From: Gillisia sp. Hel1_33_143
GTDB taxonomy: Bacteria > Bacteroidota > Bacteroidia > Flavobacteriales > Flavobacteriaceae
Assembly (NCBI RefSeq): GCF_900104765.1
Contig: NZ_LT629737.1
Span: 1,240,001 to 1,304,000, forward strand
Direction of reading: 5' to 3'
Length of the DNA stretch: 64,000 bases
The notes under the pieces are model-generated. The model had not been told where the DNA came from. It ran no database searches and was given only the letters and a program-made list of their open reading frames with translations. Position 1 is the stretch's first letter, and each line of letters starts with the position of its first letter. Of the stretch, positions 42,925-51,835 are shown in pieces. A program made the position numbers and the translations under genes.

Positions 42925-45313
42925 GATTAACCTTTCGGCATATCAACCCATTGTAGATATTCAGGATAATATCGTATTTGCCAATAATGGCAATGTTATT
43001 CTGTGCTACAAAGGTAATTTACCAGAAATCTATTCCTTATCTGAAAAGGATTTTGAGGATATGCACGGTGCTTGGTTTCAGGCATTAAAATCATTGCCAG
43101 TTGGTATTGTGGTTCATAAACAGGATATCTATCTCAAGAAATCATATACTTCAGAACAACTACCGAATTCTACCTTTCTGGAAAAAGCTACCCACGAGCA
43201 TTTTAAAGGGCGTGGGCATATCGAGCACAGCTGTTATTTGTTCTTCATCTTGACTAAAAATAAGGCGCTCAACAATCCGAAATACGTCAATCCCTTCAGA
43301 AAAGTTTCAAAAGGAATCGTACAGGAATTGGATGATAATATCAAGAGTTTCGCCAACTCGGTTAGTGATTCGGTTTCCTTTATCAACAATAGCCGAAAAA
43401 TGAATTTTGTTGCGCTTAAAGCGGGCGACATCGAGCAACTAACGAATGCCTATTTCAATGGCTTCAATGAAGGCTACGACACCGATATTTTACTGGACAA
43501 AAAAAGCGTCAATATTGGCGAAAACCATTTTGATGCCCTGGCTATCAATAGCGAACTGTGCTTTGGCGAAAGTGTACAGAGTAGCAAGACCAATGAGAAA
43601 TTCACTTCTGACGATTTTGTATTTCATCAAGGGTTTATTGATGGCTTAGGGCTTACGCTTAATGAGAACCACATTGTCAATCAAATCCTTTATTTGGATG
43701 ACAAACAGAAGTGGCGCAAGCTACTTGATAAGAAAATTGAGGAACTCAACAAAAGTTCCAATTTCGGTTCACAGAATAAAGTAGTACTTGGCAAAATTCA
43801 GCACATCCTTGACCAAATCAATGCCGATGACAATGCACGAATCATTCGTGGACATCTCAATATTGTTTATTGGGCAAAGGAAGCCAAAGAGCTCGACAAA
43901 ATAACCTCAAAAATCAAGACTGAATTTAAGGAATTGGATATCATCCCGTATTATCCAAGGGGCGAAGAACGTAAGAATTATATACTGAATAGTTACTGTT
44001 GCTTCTCATCCAATTTTTCGAATAATGATTTATACGTAACCGATTTAAAACACGCGCTTTGCCTGTTCATCAATAATACCAATTACAAAAGCGATAATAC
44101 CGGAATCATCTTTAATGACCGTGAGCATAACATTCCCGTTCTGAAAGATGTTTGGGACGAAAAGAAGAAACGCATCAAGGCGCGGAACTTTGCCATTTTT
44201 GCACCAACAGGCGAAGGCAAATCTTTTTTGGCCAATAACATTCTACGCCAATATTTTGAAAGTGGTGTTCGCTTGGTCATTATAGACTTGGGTGGTTCAT
44301 ATACCAAATTCGCAAAACTCTATCCTGAAAAATATACAGTATTGCGTTATGAAAGCGGAAAGAATTTAGGCATCAACCCATTTTACATCAGTAACCAAAA
44401 TGACCTGACACCTGAACGACTTGAAGATTTATCAGTCTTTCTTTTTGAGTTGTTCGCATCAGATTTAAAAGTGACCAAAGCACAATCGGTTTCGGTTAAA
44501 AAGATATTGCGCCATTATTACGATAGCACTTCAGAAAATCATTCTTTAGATGGTTTTTACAGCTTTATAGAAAGGAATCAGAACGACCTTCTTGACGACC
44601 TAAAAATCCATCCCGACTACTTCAATGTTACCAGCTTTCTGCACGTAATGTCCGAATATGTCGGTAATGGTCTATACAGTTTCCTTTTTGAAGTTAGCGA
44701 AGACCAGACCTATAAAATTGAGGACAAACGATTGATTGTTTTTGAACTTGATGAAGTCAAGGATAACAAAGAAATCTTGTCCGTAATGCTAAAGCTCATC
44801 AAGTCAGCAATTCAAAGAACCATTTGGAAGAACCGTGCTGAAAAAGGCATCATCCTCTTTGATGAGTTTGCCAAACAACTGAAGTTTGAAAATGTACTGG
44901 AAAGCGTGGAATTCTATTATCAAGCTATCCGTAAACAAAATGGTGCTATCGGGATTATCCTGCAATCCATTAATCAACTTCCGAACAATTCAACATCGGC
45001 AAGCATCCTTGAAAACACACAGGTCATTTATAGCCTGAACAATGAAAAAGGCTATGCCGAATTGGTCAAACGTCTCAACCTATCAAGCCACGATTTAAAC
45101 CAACTAAAATCCATAAAAAACAATCTTTCCGGACCACGGAAGTACACCGAAATGTTCATCAAGATTGGAAAGGAAAGCAACATTTTCCGGCTCGAAGTAC
45201 CCAAAAAGGTTTTCGCAGCCTATCTCACGGATGGAAAAGAAAACGAAGAAATAATGAAGCTTTTCGAAAAGCATCAGGATATGGAAAAAGCAATCACGGA
45301 ATATTCATCTTAA
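42917..45313 (+). CDS. traG: TraG, VirB4-type conjugative ATPase
   Basis: 798 aa with an N-terminal helper domain and a C-terminal ATPase: Walker A FAPTGEGKSFLAN (about residue 430), Walker B IILFDEFAKQL (about 647), and ITEYSS end. It is the VirB4-like energiser of transport found in every Bacteroidota tra operon. The operon order and overlap with traF are as in CTnDOT-like elements. Cytoplasmic face of the inner membrane. Confidence 0.92.
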   Translation: MNKINLSAYQPIVDIQDNIVFANNGNVILCYKGNLPEIYSLSEKDFEDMHGAWFQALKSLPVGIVVHKQDIYLKKSYTSEQLPNSTFLEKATHEHFKGRGHIEHSCYLFFILTKNKALNNPKYVNPFRKVSKGIVQELDDNIKSFANSVSDSVSFINNSRKMNFVALKAGDIEQLTNAYFNGFNEGYDTDILLDKKSVNIGENHFDALAINSELCFGESVQSSKTNEKFTSDDFVFHQGFIDGLGLTLNENHIVNQILYLDDKQKWRKLLDKKIEELNKSSNFGSQNKVVLGKIQHILDQINADDNARIIRGHLNIVYWAKEAKELDKITSKIKTEFKELDIIPYYPRGEERKNYILNSYCCFSSNFSNNDLYVTDLKHALCLFINNTNYKSDNTGIIFNDREHNIPVLKDVWDEKKKRIKARNFAIFAPTGEGKSFLANNILRQYFESGVRLVIIDLGGSYTKFAKLYPEKYTVLRYESGKNLGINPFYISNQNDLTPERLEDLSVFLFELFASDLKVTKAQSVSVKKILRHYYDSTSENHSLDGFYSFIERNQNDLLDDLKIHPDYFNVTSFLHVMSEYVGNGLYSFLFEVSEDQTYKIEDKRLIVFELDEVKDNKEILSVMLKLIKSAIQRTIWKNRAEKGIILFDEFAKQLKFENVLESVEFYYQAIRKQNGAIGIILQSINQLPNNSTSASILENTQVIYSLNNEKGYAELVKRLNLSSHDLNQLKSIKNNLSGPRKYTEMFIKIGKESNIFRLEVPKKVFAAYLTDGKENEEIMKLFEKHQDMEKAITEYSS

Positions 45314-45325
45314 AATATATAAATA

Positions 45326-45895
45326 ATGAAAACAAGAATCTTAATTCTCGCAATGGCATTACTGTTCAGCTTCAATATGAAAGCACAAGGAATGCCTACT
45401 TATGACAACACCAATTTTATCAGCTTGGTAAAGCAACTGATAGAATCTGGAAAACAGACGGCTCAAATGATTAAGTCTGTAAAGTTCTTAAAAGACGCAA
45501 AGGAAAGTATTGAAAAGGTATCAAGTGTGGTACAACAGTTAAGGGCTGTTCAAGAAATAGGTCAGAACAATCAGCGCCTTATCAATGTAATGCAAAATGA
45601 CTTACAGGATATTTTGAACTCGCCTTATATCAAACCAGATGAAGTGAGCAGGGTTGTGGAATCGTTCGATGCCATAGTTCAAAACTCCTTGGAAACGGTT
45701 GACTTTATTGACCAAGTCTTATCAAGTGATTACCTAAAAATGAGCGATGCCGAACGTGCTGAAATTCTAAAGGCTAAAGAGATGGAATCTAAGCAAATGA
45801 TTTCCAACATCACTACAAAAACTAAACGCTATCGTGACATTATTTCCTTCAGAAAAATGCAGGATAAAGTTAATAATCGCGAAACCGAATACTAA
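45326..45895 (+). CDS. traI: Conjugative transfer protein TraI-like (DUF4141)
   Basis: 189 aa with a signal peptide (1-20) and a long coiled coil (KQTAQMIKSVKFLKDAKESI, RTVVQQL-type heptads), as in DUF4141/TraI of Bacteroidota, not the F-plasmid relaxase of the same name. Probably a periplasmic VirB5-like component. Followed by traJ with 1 base between stop and start. Confidence 0.78.
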   Translation: MKTRILILAMALLFSFNMKAQGMPTYDNTNFISLVKQLIESGKQTAQMIKSVKFLKDAKESIEKVSSVVQQLRAVQEIGQNNQRLINVMQNDLQDILNSPYIKPDEVSRVVESFDAIVQNSLETVDFIDQVLSSDYLKMSDAERAEILKAKEMESKQMISNITTKTKRYRDIISFRKMQDKVNNRETEY

Positions 45896-45896
45896 A

Positions 45897-46739
45897 ATGA
45901 CTGCCACAATTCTCTTAGGGATAGGGCTGGAATATATAGATGCCGTTTTCCAGACCATACAGGCCAGCGACTTTTCGCAATACACTATTGCCGGAATGAA
46001 AACGCTCGCTGTCCTGTTTTTTTTGGTCAACATTCTTAAAAAATATAATGAAGGCATTGCAGATAAGGATGGTTATACTTGGGGATTGAGTCCAGGCGAA
46101 CTGGTCAAGAATTTTGCCATTGTCATCTTGGTCATATTCTCAACTCAGGTCTTAGGATTTTTTGATGGCATATTAGTAGCTATCGAAGGGCAATATCGAG
46201 GGACAGCACCTGCCTTATTGCCATTACAGATGCAAGATATTCCCATCGAAGAGGACGTTAGTATTATCGAGGTGGCTCAAGCGGCTATGACGCTGTTATA
46301 TGAAGCCTTGGTCACACCACTTTACGGTTTCAAGATACTTGCGTTCATCATTAGCCTTTTCCTATGGATATTGGATTTGTTTATCTATCCGCTGTTTTTG
46401 GCAGAACGCTTTTTTCTACTCGGAATTATGCAAACCTTTTTCCCTTTGGTCATAAGCTTAGCGGTATTTGAAAAGTTCCGTTCACTTGCTTACACATTTT
46501 TCAAATTGTATGCAGCTGTATATATGCTGGTACCTGCCTTCTTTTTGGTCAACGTTTTTGTAAATGCGCTCTATACCGAAATCAATACCAATTTCTGGGT
46601 CAATTTATTCGGAACCGATACAGGTCAAGGCTTTTTTGCGCCTGTAGTTCAGTTGGGTTCAGTAGGCTTTATTGTTTTCCTGAAATTCAAACTGTATAAA
46701 CGTGCTACGTCCTTTACACTCAGATTATTTACTGCTTAA
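45897..46739 (+). CDS. traJ: Conjugative transfer protein TraJ
   Basis: 280 aa from the ATG at 45897 (the earlier start at 45834 overlaps traI). Multi-spanning membrane protein (ILGFFDGILVAIEG, about seven helices, LFIYPLFLAERFFLLGIMQ) resembling VirB6 in position and topology. Member of the Bacteroidota TraJ family. Central inner-membrane channel component, by homology of position. Confidence 0.83.
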   Translation: MTATILLGIGLEYIDAVFQTIQASDFSQYTIAGMKTLAVLFFLVNILKKYNEGIADKDGYTWGLSPGELVKNFAIVILVIFSTQVLGFFDGILVAIEGQYRGTAPALLPLQMQDIPIEEDVSIIEVAQAAMTLLYEALVTPLYGFKILAFIISLFLWILDLFIYPLFLAERFFLLGIMQTFFPLVISLAVFEKFRSLAYTFFKLYAAVYMLVPAFFLVNVFVNALYTEINTNFWVNLFGTDTGQGFFAPVVQLGSVGFIVFLKFKLYKRATSFTLRLFTA

Positions 46740-46750
46740 ATCAGATTAAT

Positions 46751-47365
46751 ATGAAAACACCATATAAGAATATTTATAATGTCCTAAAACTGAATCGATT
46801 TATCGTTCTGGCAGTTGTTGTGTGTGCCTTACTGTCCAGTACCTTTTCAGTTTGGATGGTATTCAACACCAATCAAAAAGCGCTCAATAGTGCTTTTGCA
46901 ATCAATACCGATGGTAGTATTATTCCGCTGAAGCTCGTGACTCAAAAGGAAAATTTTCGGGTCGAAGCATTAGCACATTTGGATCTGTTCCATAATTACT
47001 TTTATAACATCGATGCCAGTAATTATGAACGCAACTTGGAAAAGGCACTTTGGTTAGGTAACAGTTCCGTGGACAATCTCTATCGCCAGAAAAAGGCCGA
47101 TGGTGTTTACAATAGATTACTTCAGTATTCCTTGGTTCAAAAAGTACTAAGCATCGATTCGCGGATAAATGAAAATAATGGCTCGTACAGTTTTACCACG
47201 ACGACCATTTTTGAAATCAATAGAGGTTCAATCATCGACACTTATGAATTGGTTTCCACCGGAAACTTAATTATGGTTGACCGAAACTTCCCAATCAATC
47301 CACACGGCTTATTGATTACCAATTACTTCGAAAATACCTTAAAAAAAATATCAGATGAAAATTGA
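46751..47365 (+). CDS. traK: Conjugative transfer protein TraK
   Basis: 204 aa. N-terminal transmembrane helix (VLAVVVCALLSSTFSVWMVF, about 17-36) and a periplasmic part with HLDLFHNYFYNIDASNYERN, the usual TraK/VirB8-like signature. Overlaps traM by 11 bp. Assembly factor of the transfer channel. Confidence 0.85.
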   Translation: MKTPYKNIYNVLKLNRFIVLAVVVCALLSSTFSVWMVFNTNQKALNSAFAINTDGSIIPLKLVTQKENFRVEALAHLDLFHNYFYNIDASNYERNLEKALWLGNSSVDNLYRQKKADGVYNRLLQYSLVQKVLSIDSRINENNGSYSFTTTTIFEINRGSIIDTYELVSTGNLIMVDRNFPINPHGLLITNYFENTLKKISDEN

Positions 47366-48284
47366 AAAGAATAAAATAGTATTTGTAGCGGTGTTGGCCG
47401 TGATTTTCATATTCCTCATTTCCTATTCAGTAATGGTTATGGGCGATGATGAAAGTGAAACCGAAAACCTTAAACAGACCCTAGTGCCAGACTTGGAAGA
47501 AGACCAGAAAGAATATGATTCCAAACTTGATGCGATTAACGACTTGAAAAAAGTTAGGGAAAATAATGCGCCCAGCATCTATGATGAAAAGCTGATTGAT
47601 TCCTTGGGATTTTACGACCCAGACCTTCCAGAACGGGAAAAAGAGCGTATCGTAGATAGCATCTATGAGGCTGGTAAGATTCAGTATTCAGAGAAGAGAT
47701 ACCAGAATTTGGGCCAGAAAAGAACTGTTCGCAAAGCGGTATTAACAATCGATTCTACTGAAGTGAAAAGGGAACAAAAAATTGAAGCTAAAGAATTGGG
47801 ATTGGAACATCAATTGTTCTTTGCCGCTTCGCCAAAACCTAATGAAATTTCAATTATCGGTAATACAGATGAAACTATTTACGTGGTCGTAGATGGCGAC
47901 CAAGTCGTAAAAGCGAATACCAGATTACGAATGCGCCTTACCAAACCTGCAACAATAAACGGTAAGCTGATGCCTAAAAACACACCAATTTTTGGTTTTA
48001 TAAGCTTTCAGCCCAACCGTGCATTGATAGATATTGAGAACATTAAACATCATCCTACTAAACTCAAAGCATTCGATTTGTCAGATGGTAGTGAGGGCAT
48101 TTATGTCGAGAACAATTTTAGAGCTGAAGCCACCACCGAAGTCTTGGACGATATTATTGGCGATATCAACCTACCTACCGTACCACAAGTAGGTGGCATT
48201 ACAAAAGTTCTTAGACGTAGTAACCGTAATGTAAAAATTACGGTATTGAACAATTACAAACTCATTTTAAAACCAAAATTATAA
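47355..48284 (+). CDS. traM: Conjugative transfer protein TraM
   Basis: 309 aa. One N-terminal membrane helix (about 7-27), an acidic coiled linker (ETENLKQTLVPDLEEDQKEY), and a C-terminal beta domain (MRLTKPATINGKLMPKNTPI, GSEGIYVENNFRAEATTEVL), as in Bacteroidota TraM, functionally VirB10-like. Spans the periplasm to couple ATPases to the outer complex, by analogy. Confidence 0.87.
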   Translation: MKIEKNKIVFVAVLAVIFIFLISYSVMVMGDDESETENLKQTLVPDLEEDQKEYDSKLDAINDLKKVRENNAPSIYDEKLIDSLGFYDPDLPEREKERIVDSIYEAGKIQYSEKRYQNLGQKRTVRKAVLTIDSTEVKREQKIEAKELGLEHQLFFAASPKPNEISIIGNTDETIYVVVDGDQVVKANTRLRMRLTKPATINGKLMPKNTPIFGFISFQPNRALIDIENIKHHPTKLKAFDLSDGSEGIYVENNFRAEATTEVLDDIIGDINLPTVPQVGGITKVLRRSNRNVKITVLNNYKLILKPKL

Positions 48285-48316
48285 AGCCTATAATGGATAT
48301 TTAAAAACGCACTCTT

Positions 48317-49150
48317 ATGAAAAATTCAGTCTTAATAATAGCAGTCATATGTATTTCCGCTTTCGCGAAAGCACAAACAACCAAAGTTCTCGACACCATT
48401 TATGCCAACGACACCAAAAACGTTGCGCTGTTCTTCCCAGAACCTATTAGGCAAGGGATAACAGGTTCAGATAATTTTGTCTTTACCTACAATCGTGAAA
48501 AAGAGCAGTATTTTGGACTTCTTCAAGCAAAGCCTGGTAAGGAAAGTAATCTACTGGTAGTCAATAAATATGGTTCAATTTTTTCGTATATTGTAAGATA
48601 TAAAAAACAGCTATCTAAGCTCAATTATTTCATTCCGCTATCAAGTAGTATCGGTAATGAAAAACCGATTGTTACTGAATCGGTTATTGCTGAATCATCT
48701 GAAGAACTTGTAGATAATAGCACGTATTATTACCAAAAATTCTGCTCGTATCTACTCAAAAGAAAACAGCGCATAGGTCGAATTAAGAAACGGAATGAAG
48801 GCATTATCTTGACCGTTGAAAATATTGTTTTTGATAAGGATGAATTGTATTTCGTTATCGAGATTGAGAATAATTCTTCGTTGGATTACGATTTAAATTT
48901 CTTAAACCTTTCGATTGAAACAAGACAAAAAGGGAAAAGAAAATCGTTGCAACGCCTGTATCAAGAACCAACGTACAAACACAATCTGCCTTCAAAAATT
49001 GCAGAAAGTGAAACTGTGCGCTTCGTTTATGTATTGCCCAAATTTTCATTATCTAATGACCGCAGGACAATTTTGGAATTGAACGAAAAGGATGGCGAAA
49101 GAAATATTGAAATGAAACTATCACACAGATATATCAATAACCCAAATTAA
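48317..49150 (+). CDS. traN: Conjugative transfer protein TraN (DUF4138)
   Basis: 277 aa with a signal peptide ending at the CGCTTTCGCGAAAGC palindrome (48358-48372), whose bases encode SAFAKAQ. The mature part is the TraN/DUF4138 VirB9-like domain (ALFFPEPIRQGITGSDNFVF, LLVVNKYGSIFSYIVRY, FVIEIENNSSLDYDLNFLNL). Outer-membrane-proximal part of the transfer channel. Last core tra gene before the DUF4878 lipoprotein. Confidence 0.87.
   Translation: MKNSVLIIAVICISAFAKAQTTKVLDTIYANDTKNVALFFPEPIRQGITGSDNFVFTYNREKEQYFGLLQAKPGKESNLLVVNKYGSIFSYIVRYKKQLSKLNYFIPLSSSIGNEKPIVTESVIAESSEELVDNSTYYYQKFCSYLLKRKQRIGRIKKRNEGIILTVENIVFDKDELYFVIEIENNSSLDYDLNFLNLSIETRQKGKRKSLQRLYQEPTYKHNLPSKIAESETVRFVYVLPKFSLSNDRRTILELNEKDGERNIEMKLSHRYINNPN
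48358..48372. repeat. CGCTTTCGCGAAAGC palindrome, copy in traN
   Basis: Fifteen of sixteen bases of the recurring palindrome, in the signal peptide coding region of traN, read as AFAKA as in the tolC-like gene. Confidence 0.8.
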
Positions 49151-49157
49151 TACTGTT

Positions 49158-49523
49158 ATGAAAAAAATTGTCGTTTTCTCGCTCGTTCTCTTGCTATTGG
49201 CTTGCTCTGAAAGTAAGACCCTCTCGCCATCTGAAACCGCTAAAGTAGTGGCGGAAAGTTTCTATCACGGAGATGAGGAAACCTTGAAAAAATACACTAC
49301 TGCATCAGGCTTCGAAAACCTATCGAGCATCCAATCAATGTTTGCACAGGATAAGGATTCGAAAACCGACTTTAAAATTATTGAGGAAGCAACTGAAGGC
49401 GACGTGGTCTGGGTAAAATACACAACAGCTTTTGACTCTAAAGCAAGTATTTTCAAATTGGTCAAAGAAGATGGACATTGGAAAGTAACCCATAATGGGC
49501 CGAGGGATAAGGGGCCTTTTTAG
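49158..49523 (+). CDS. DUF4878/NTF2-like lipoprotein
   Basis: 121 aa with a lipoprotein signal (MKKIVVFSLVLLLLA then Cys). Mature part ETAKVVAESFYHGDEETLKK, WVKYTTAFDSKASIFKLVKE, GHWKVTHN fits the DUF4878 NTF2-like fold of lipoproteins linked to Bacteroidota transfer operons. It ends the tra operon, 7 bp after traN. Function unknown. Confidence 0.8.
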   Translation: MKKIVVFSLVLLLLACSESKTLSPSETAKVVAESFYHGDEETLKKYTTASGFENLSSIQSMFAQDKDSKTDFKIIEEATEGDVVWVKYTTAFDSKASIFKLVKEDGHWKVTHNGPRDKGPF

Positions 49524-49630
49524 ATAAAATTCGATTACACCACCCCATTACACCACCTATTTGACCACCTTTTTCAAAAGAAGTTATTTAAGGAATCAAT
49601 AATATTGAAGAAAATTTATCGGTTGAAGCT

Positions 49631-49722
49631 TTACATTTCGCTTATCAATTCTTTTGCTTTGTCCAAGGTATATGCGCCATTCACTTCTTTTTTGTCGAAA
49701 ATCATAAAAAATGAAAAATCGT
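49631..49722 (-). pseudogene. C-terminal tail of an unknown gene at the cargo junction
   Basis: Reading on the minus strand gives HDFSFFMIFDKKEVNGAYTL followed by DKAKELISEM and a stop at 49631. It has no start upstream; a TGA lies just before it. It looks like the end of a real protein joined to the broken mobC copy at 49724. Family not recognised. Confidence 0.4.
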
Positions 49723-49723
49723 G

Positions 49724-50221
49724 TCAAATGAGGAGGTGTGCAAAACTGTGGATAGGTGGTTTTCAGTTTCCAAATCAATCCGCCAATCAATCCTTCCGCA
49801 GCATCATTGAAAAACTTGATCGTTCCTATTGACCCAGATTCCCTTTGCTCCAAAAGGTTTTCAATCAACACCCTCGAAACCTCGTTAACGCTTTCCTCAT
49901 TCTCTAAATAGCGTGGCGCAATAGGATTACCCTACGGATGATTTTATCAAAGGAAATGACCTTAAAAGGGATGTCTCCATCTTTAAAAAGTGGGTACGCC
50001 ATTTCGGTCAGTTCAAAATCCTTGTAGTCGTGGATTATTCCGCAAAAACCCTGTCCCTGAAAATGTTTAAGAAATCTGTAGACTACACTTTCGGTCTTGC
50101 CACTTCCGGCAGAACCGATTACGGATGCACCACGTTTAATATTGTCCAATTTGAAGTTTCCTTTGGTGGTAGAAAAATTAACCTGATATTTTGCATTGGC
50201 TGTTTTGGGCTTTTCGGTTTT
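49724..50221 (-). pseudogene. Broken partial copy of mobC (coupling protein)
   Basis: About 500 bp that align base by base with 59834-60332 inside the intact mobC, at roughly 88% identity by eye. It keeps the Walker A (GSAGSGKTESVVY) and the region SRVLIENLLEQRESGS, but lacks the start, most of the ATPase and the end. A one-base deletion near 49930 (GGATTACCC against GGATTTACCC) breaks the frame. It joins cargo genes on both sides, so it marks a recombination seam rather than a recent copy. Confidence 0.85.
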
Positions 50222-50223
50222 GG

Positions 50224-51138
50224 TCAATTGAAGGAGTGCCTAAAAGCAGAAGGAGAGCTATGGGTTTTGTTCTTGAATAATTTACTGAACGATTGTGAAT
50301 GCTCAAAGCCCAGTTCGTAGGCAATTTCACTAATAGATAAATCAGAAGTAGATAATTTTTGTTTGGCTTCGGTGATTAATTTATCGTGAATATGTTGTTG
50401 CGTGCTTTGACCTGTTAGTGATTTCAATACACTACTTAAATAATTTGGTGAGATATTCAATGCATCTGAAATGAATTGAACTGTAGGCAGACCTTTTTGA
50501 GTTAAATTAACACTTTTAAAGTAGTTGTTCAGTGTGTTTTCTAACGTATCCAAGATTTTATGGTTGGCAATCTTGCGGGTAATAAACTGCCTTTGGTAAA
50601 ATCGTTCCGAGTAATTGAACAGGGTTTCAATTTGTGAAATAATAATGCTTTGACTGAATTTGTCAATATGGTTGTGGTATTCTTGTTTGATGTTTTCAAT
50701 AATGGCGTTAATGACTCTTTCCTCTTTATCTGATAGAAACAAAGCTTCATTAACCGAATAATCGAAAAAGTCATATTGCTTTATAGTTTTCGCCAAAGCA
50801 GTTTTCCAAAAAAAATCGGGATGGATCAGCAACAACCATCCTTGTTGTTTTGCCATTTCATCCTTTGGATGCTCTATTTTAAAGACCTGATTAGGCGAGA
50901 TGAAATACATTAAGCCTTCATCAAAATCATATTCGCTCTGGCCATAACTGAACTTGCCCTTGAAATCTCTTTTTAAGGAAATAGAATAATAACCAAGAAC
51001 CATATTTATGGGTTCGTCATAATGCTTAATGTCTTGAACAGCAATAACACTGATCAGTGGGTGTTCAGGTGGCAGCAAATTTCTTGAGCGATGAAATTCA
51101 CTAATAGTCTTATAATGATTTAATTTTAGTTTTCCCAT
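50224..51138 (-). CDS. AraC family transcriptional regulator
   Basis: 304 aa. N-terminal cupin-like sensing domain (HPLISVIAVQDIKHYDEPIN, GLMYFISPNQVFKIEH, LLIHPDFFWKTALA), C-terminal AraC HTH (ISDALNISPNYLSSVLKSLT, LSISEIAYELGFEHSQSFSK). It is the fourth gene of a minus-strand set (52729-50224), where it would respond to the substrate handled by the VOC and NmrA-like genes. A close relative is at 52855-53772. Its stop is 2 bp from the mobC fragment. Confidence 0.88.
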   Translation of the reverse strand: MGKLKLNHYKTISEFHRSRNLLPPEHPLISVIAVQDIKHYDEPINMVLGYYSISLKRDFKGKFSYGQSEYDFDEGLMYFISPNQVFKIEHPKDEMAKQQGWLLLIHPDFFWKTALAKTIKQYDFFDYSVNEALFLSDKEERVINAIIENIKQEYHNHIDKFSQSIIISQIETLFNYSERFYQRQFITRKIANHKILDTLENTLNNYFKSVNLTQKGLPTVQFISDALNISPNYLSSVLKSLTGQSTQQHIHDKLITEAKQKLSTSDLSISEIAYELGFEHSQSFSKLFKNKTHSSPSAFRHSFN

Positions 51139-51154
51139 CGTTTTACTTAATGGT

Positions 51155-51370
51155 TTATTTAACGAGCCAATTACGGAATCTAATTTGAAGCATATTTAGA
51201 AAGAGTACCATCAACGGCACTAAAATAAGCGTCGATACAAGTGTTCTTACTAACTGATTAACATCTGAAAGATAGGGTAATACTAAAAAGGAAATGATAT
51301 TTAACAAGGGATAAATACATATCCAACTCAACACCATCATTTTCCATTTCCTTGGAGACCTTACTTGCAT
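51155..51370 (-). CDS. Small membrane protein, two helices
   Basis: 71 aa (MQVRSPRKWKMMVLSWICIY) with two hydrophobic segments (about 13-33 and 37-59), resembling the C-terminal membrane part of some antibiotic-biosynthesis-monooxygenase-type proteins (RKWKM, IYP, TLVSTLILVPLM). Third gene of the AraC/VOC/NmrA operon. Function unknown. Confidence 0.55.
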   Translation of the reverse strand: MQVRSPRKWKMMVLSWICIYPLLNIISFLVLPYLSDVNQLVRTLVSTLILVPLMVLFLNMLQIRFRNWLVK

Positions 51371-51383
51371 CGTTCTTTTGATT

Positions 51384-51833
51384 TTACGGTTTCAACACTT
51401 CAGAAAATTCGATTTTATTTCCAAAAGGATCATTAATGAAAGCTACACGTTTTCCAATTACTGGAGCTTCAAACGTTCTAACGATTTCAATACCCCGTTG
51501 TTTTAACGCTTTCATCGTTACATCCAAATTGGCAACGTTAAAACATAAATGATCGTAACCGAATTTTATTTCTGATGGATCGGAGTCTTTATTATCCTTA
51601 ACTCCCAAGACTTCAAGGATAAAATTGTTATCTCCTGGTGGGGCGATAAGAGCTAATTGCATTTCTCCGGCATTAAACTCCTTGACCAATCTAAAGTCTA
51701 GATTTTCCGTGTACCACGCAATCATTTCATCGTACTTTGTTGTACGTATGGCAATATGCCAGCCTTTTATGTCACTAAACACGCTTGCTTTATTTTTATC
51801 AGGATAGATAAGTGGTGAATTTGAATTTTCCAT
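51384..51833 (-). CDS. VOC-family protein (glyoxalase-like)
   Basis: 149 aa with the paired beta-alpha-beta-beta-beta modules of the vicinal-oxygen-chelate fold (GWHIAIRTTKYDEMIAWYTE, ALIAPPGDNNFILEVLG, GYDHLCFNVANLDVTMKALK, GKRVAFINDPFGNKIEFSEV). Possible metal ligands: His in WHIA, Glu in FILE, His in DHL and Glu at IEFSE. Members include glyoxalase I and dioxygenases. It lies between the NmrA-like and small membrane protein genes. Substrate unknown. Confidence 0.87.
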   Translation of the reverse strand: MENSNSPLIYPDKNKASVFSDIKGWHIAIRTTKYDEMIAWYTENLDFRLVKEFNAGEMQLALIAPPGDNNFILEVLGVKDNKDSDPSEIKFGYDHLCFNVANLDVTMKALKQRGIEIVRTFEAPVIGKRVAFINDPFGNKIEFSEVLKP

Positions 51834-51835
51834 AG

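Noticed and set aside
49528-49571. Short A/C-rich tandem units (ATTACACCACC) after the DUF4878 gene
   Set aside because: Only two imperfect units; too little to call a repeat array.
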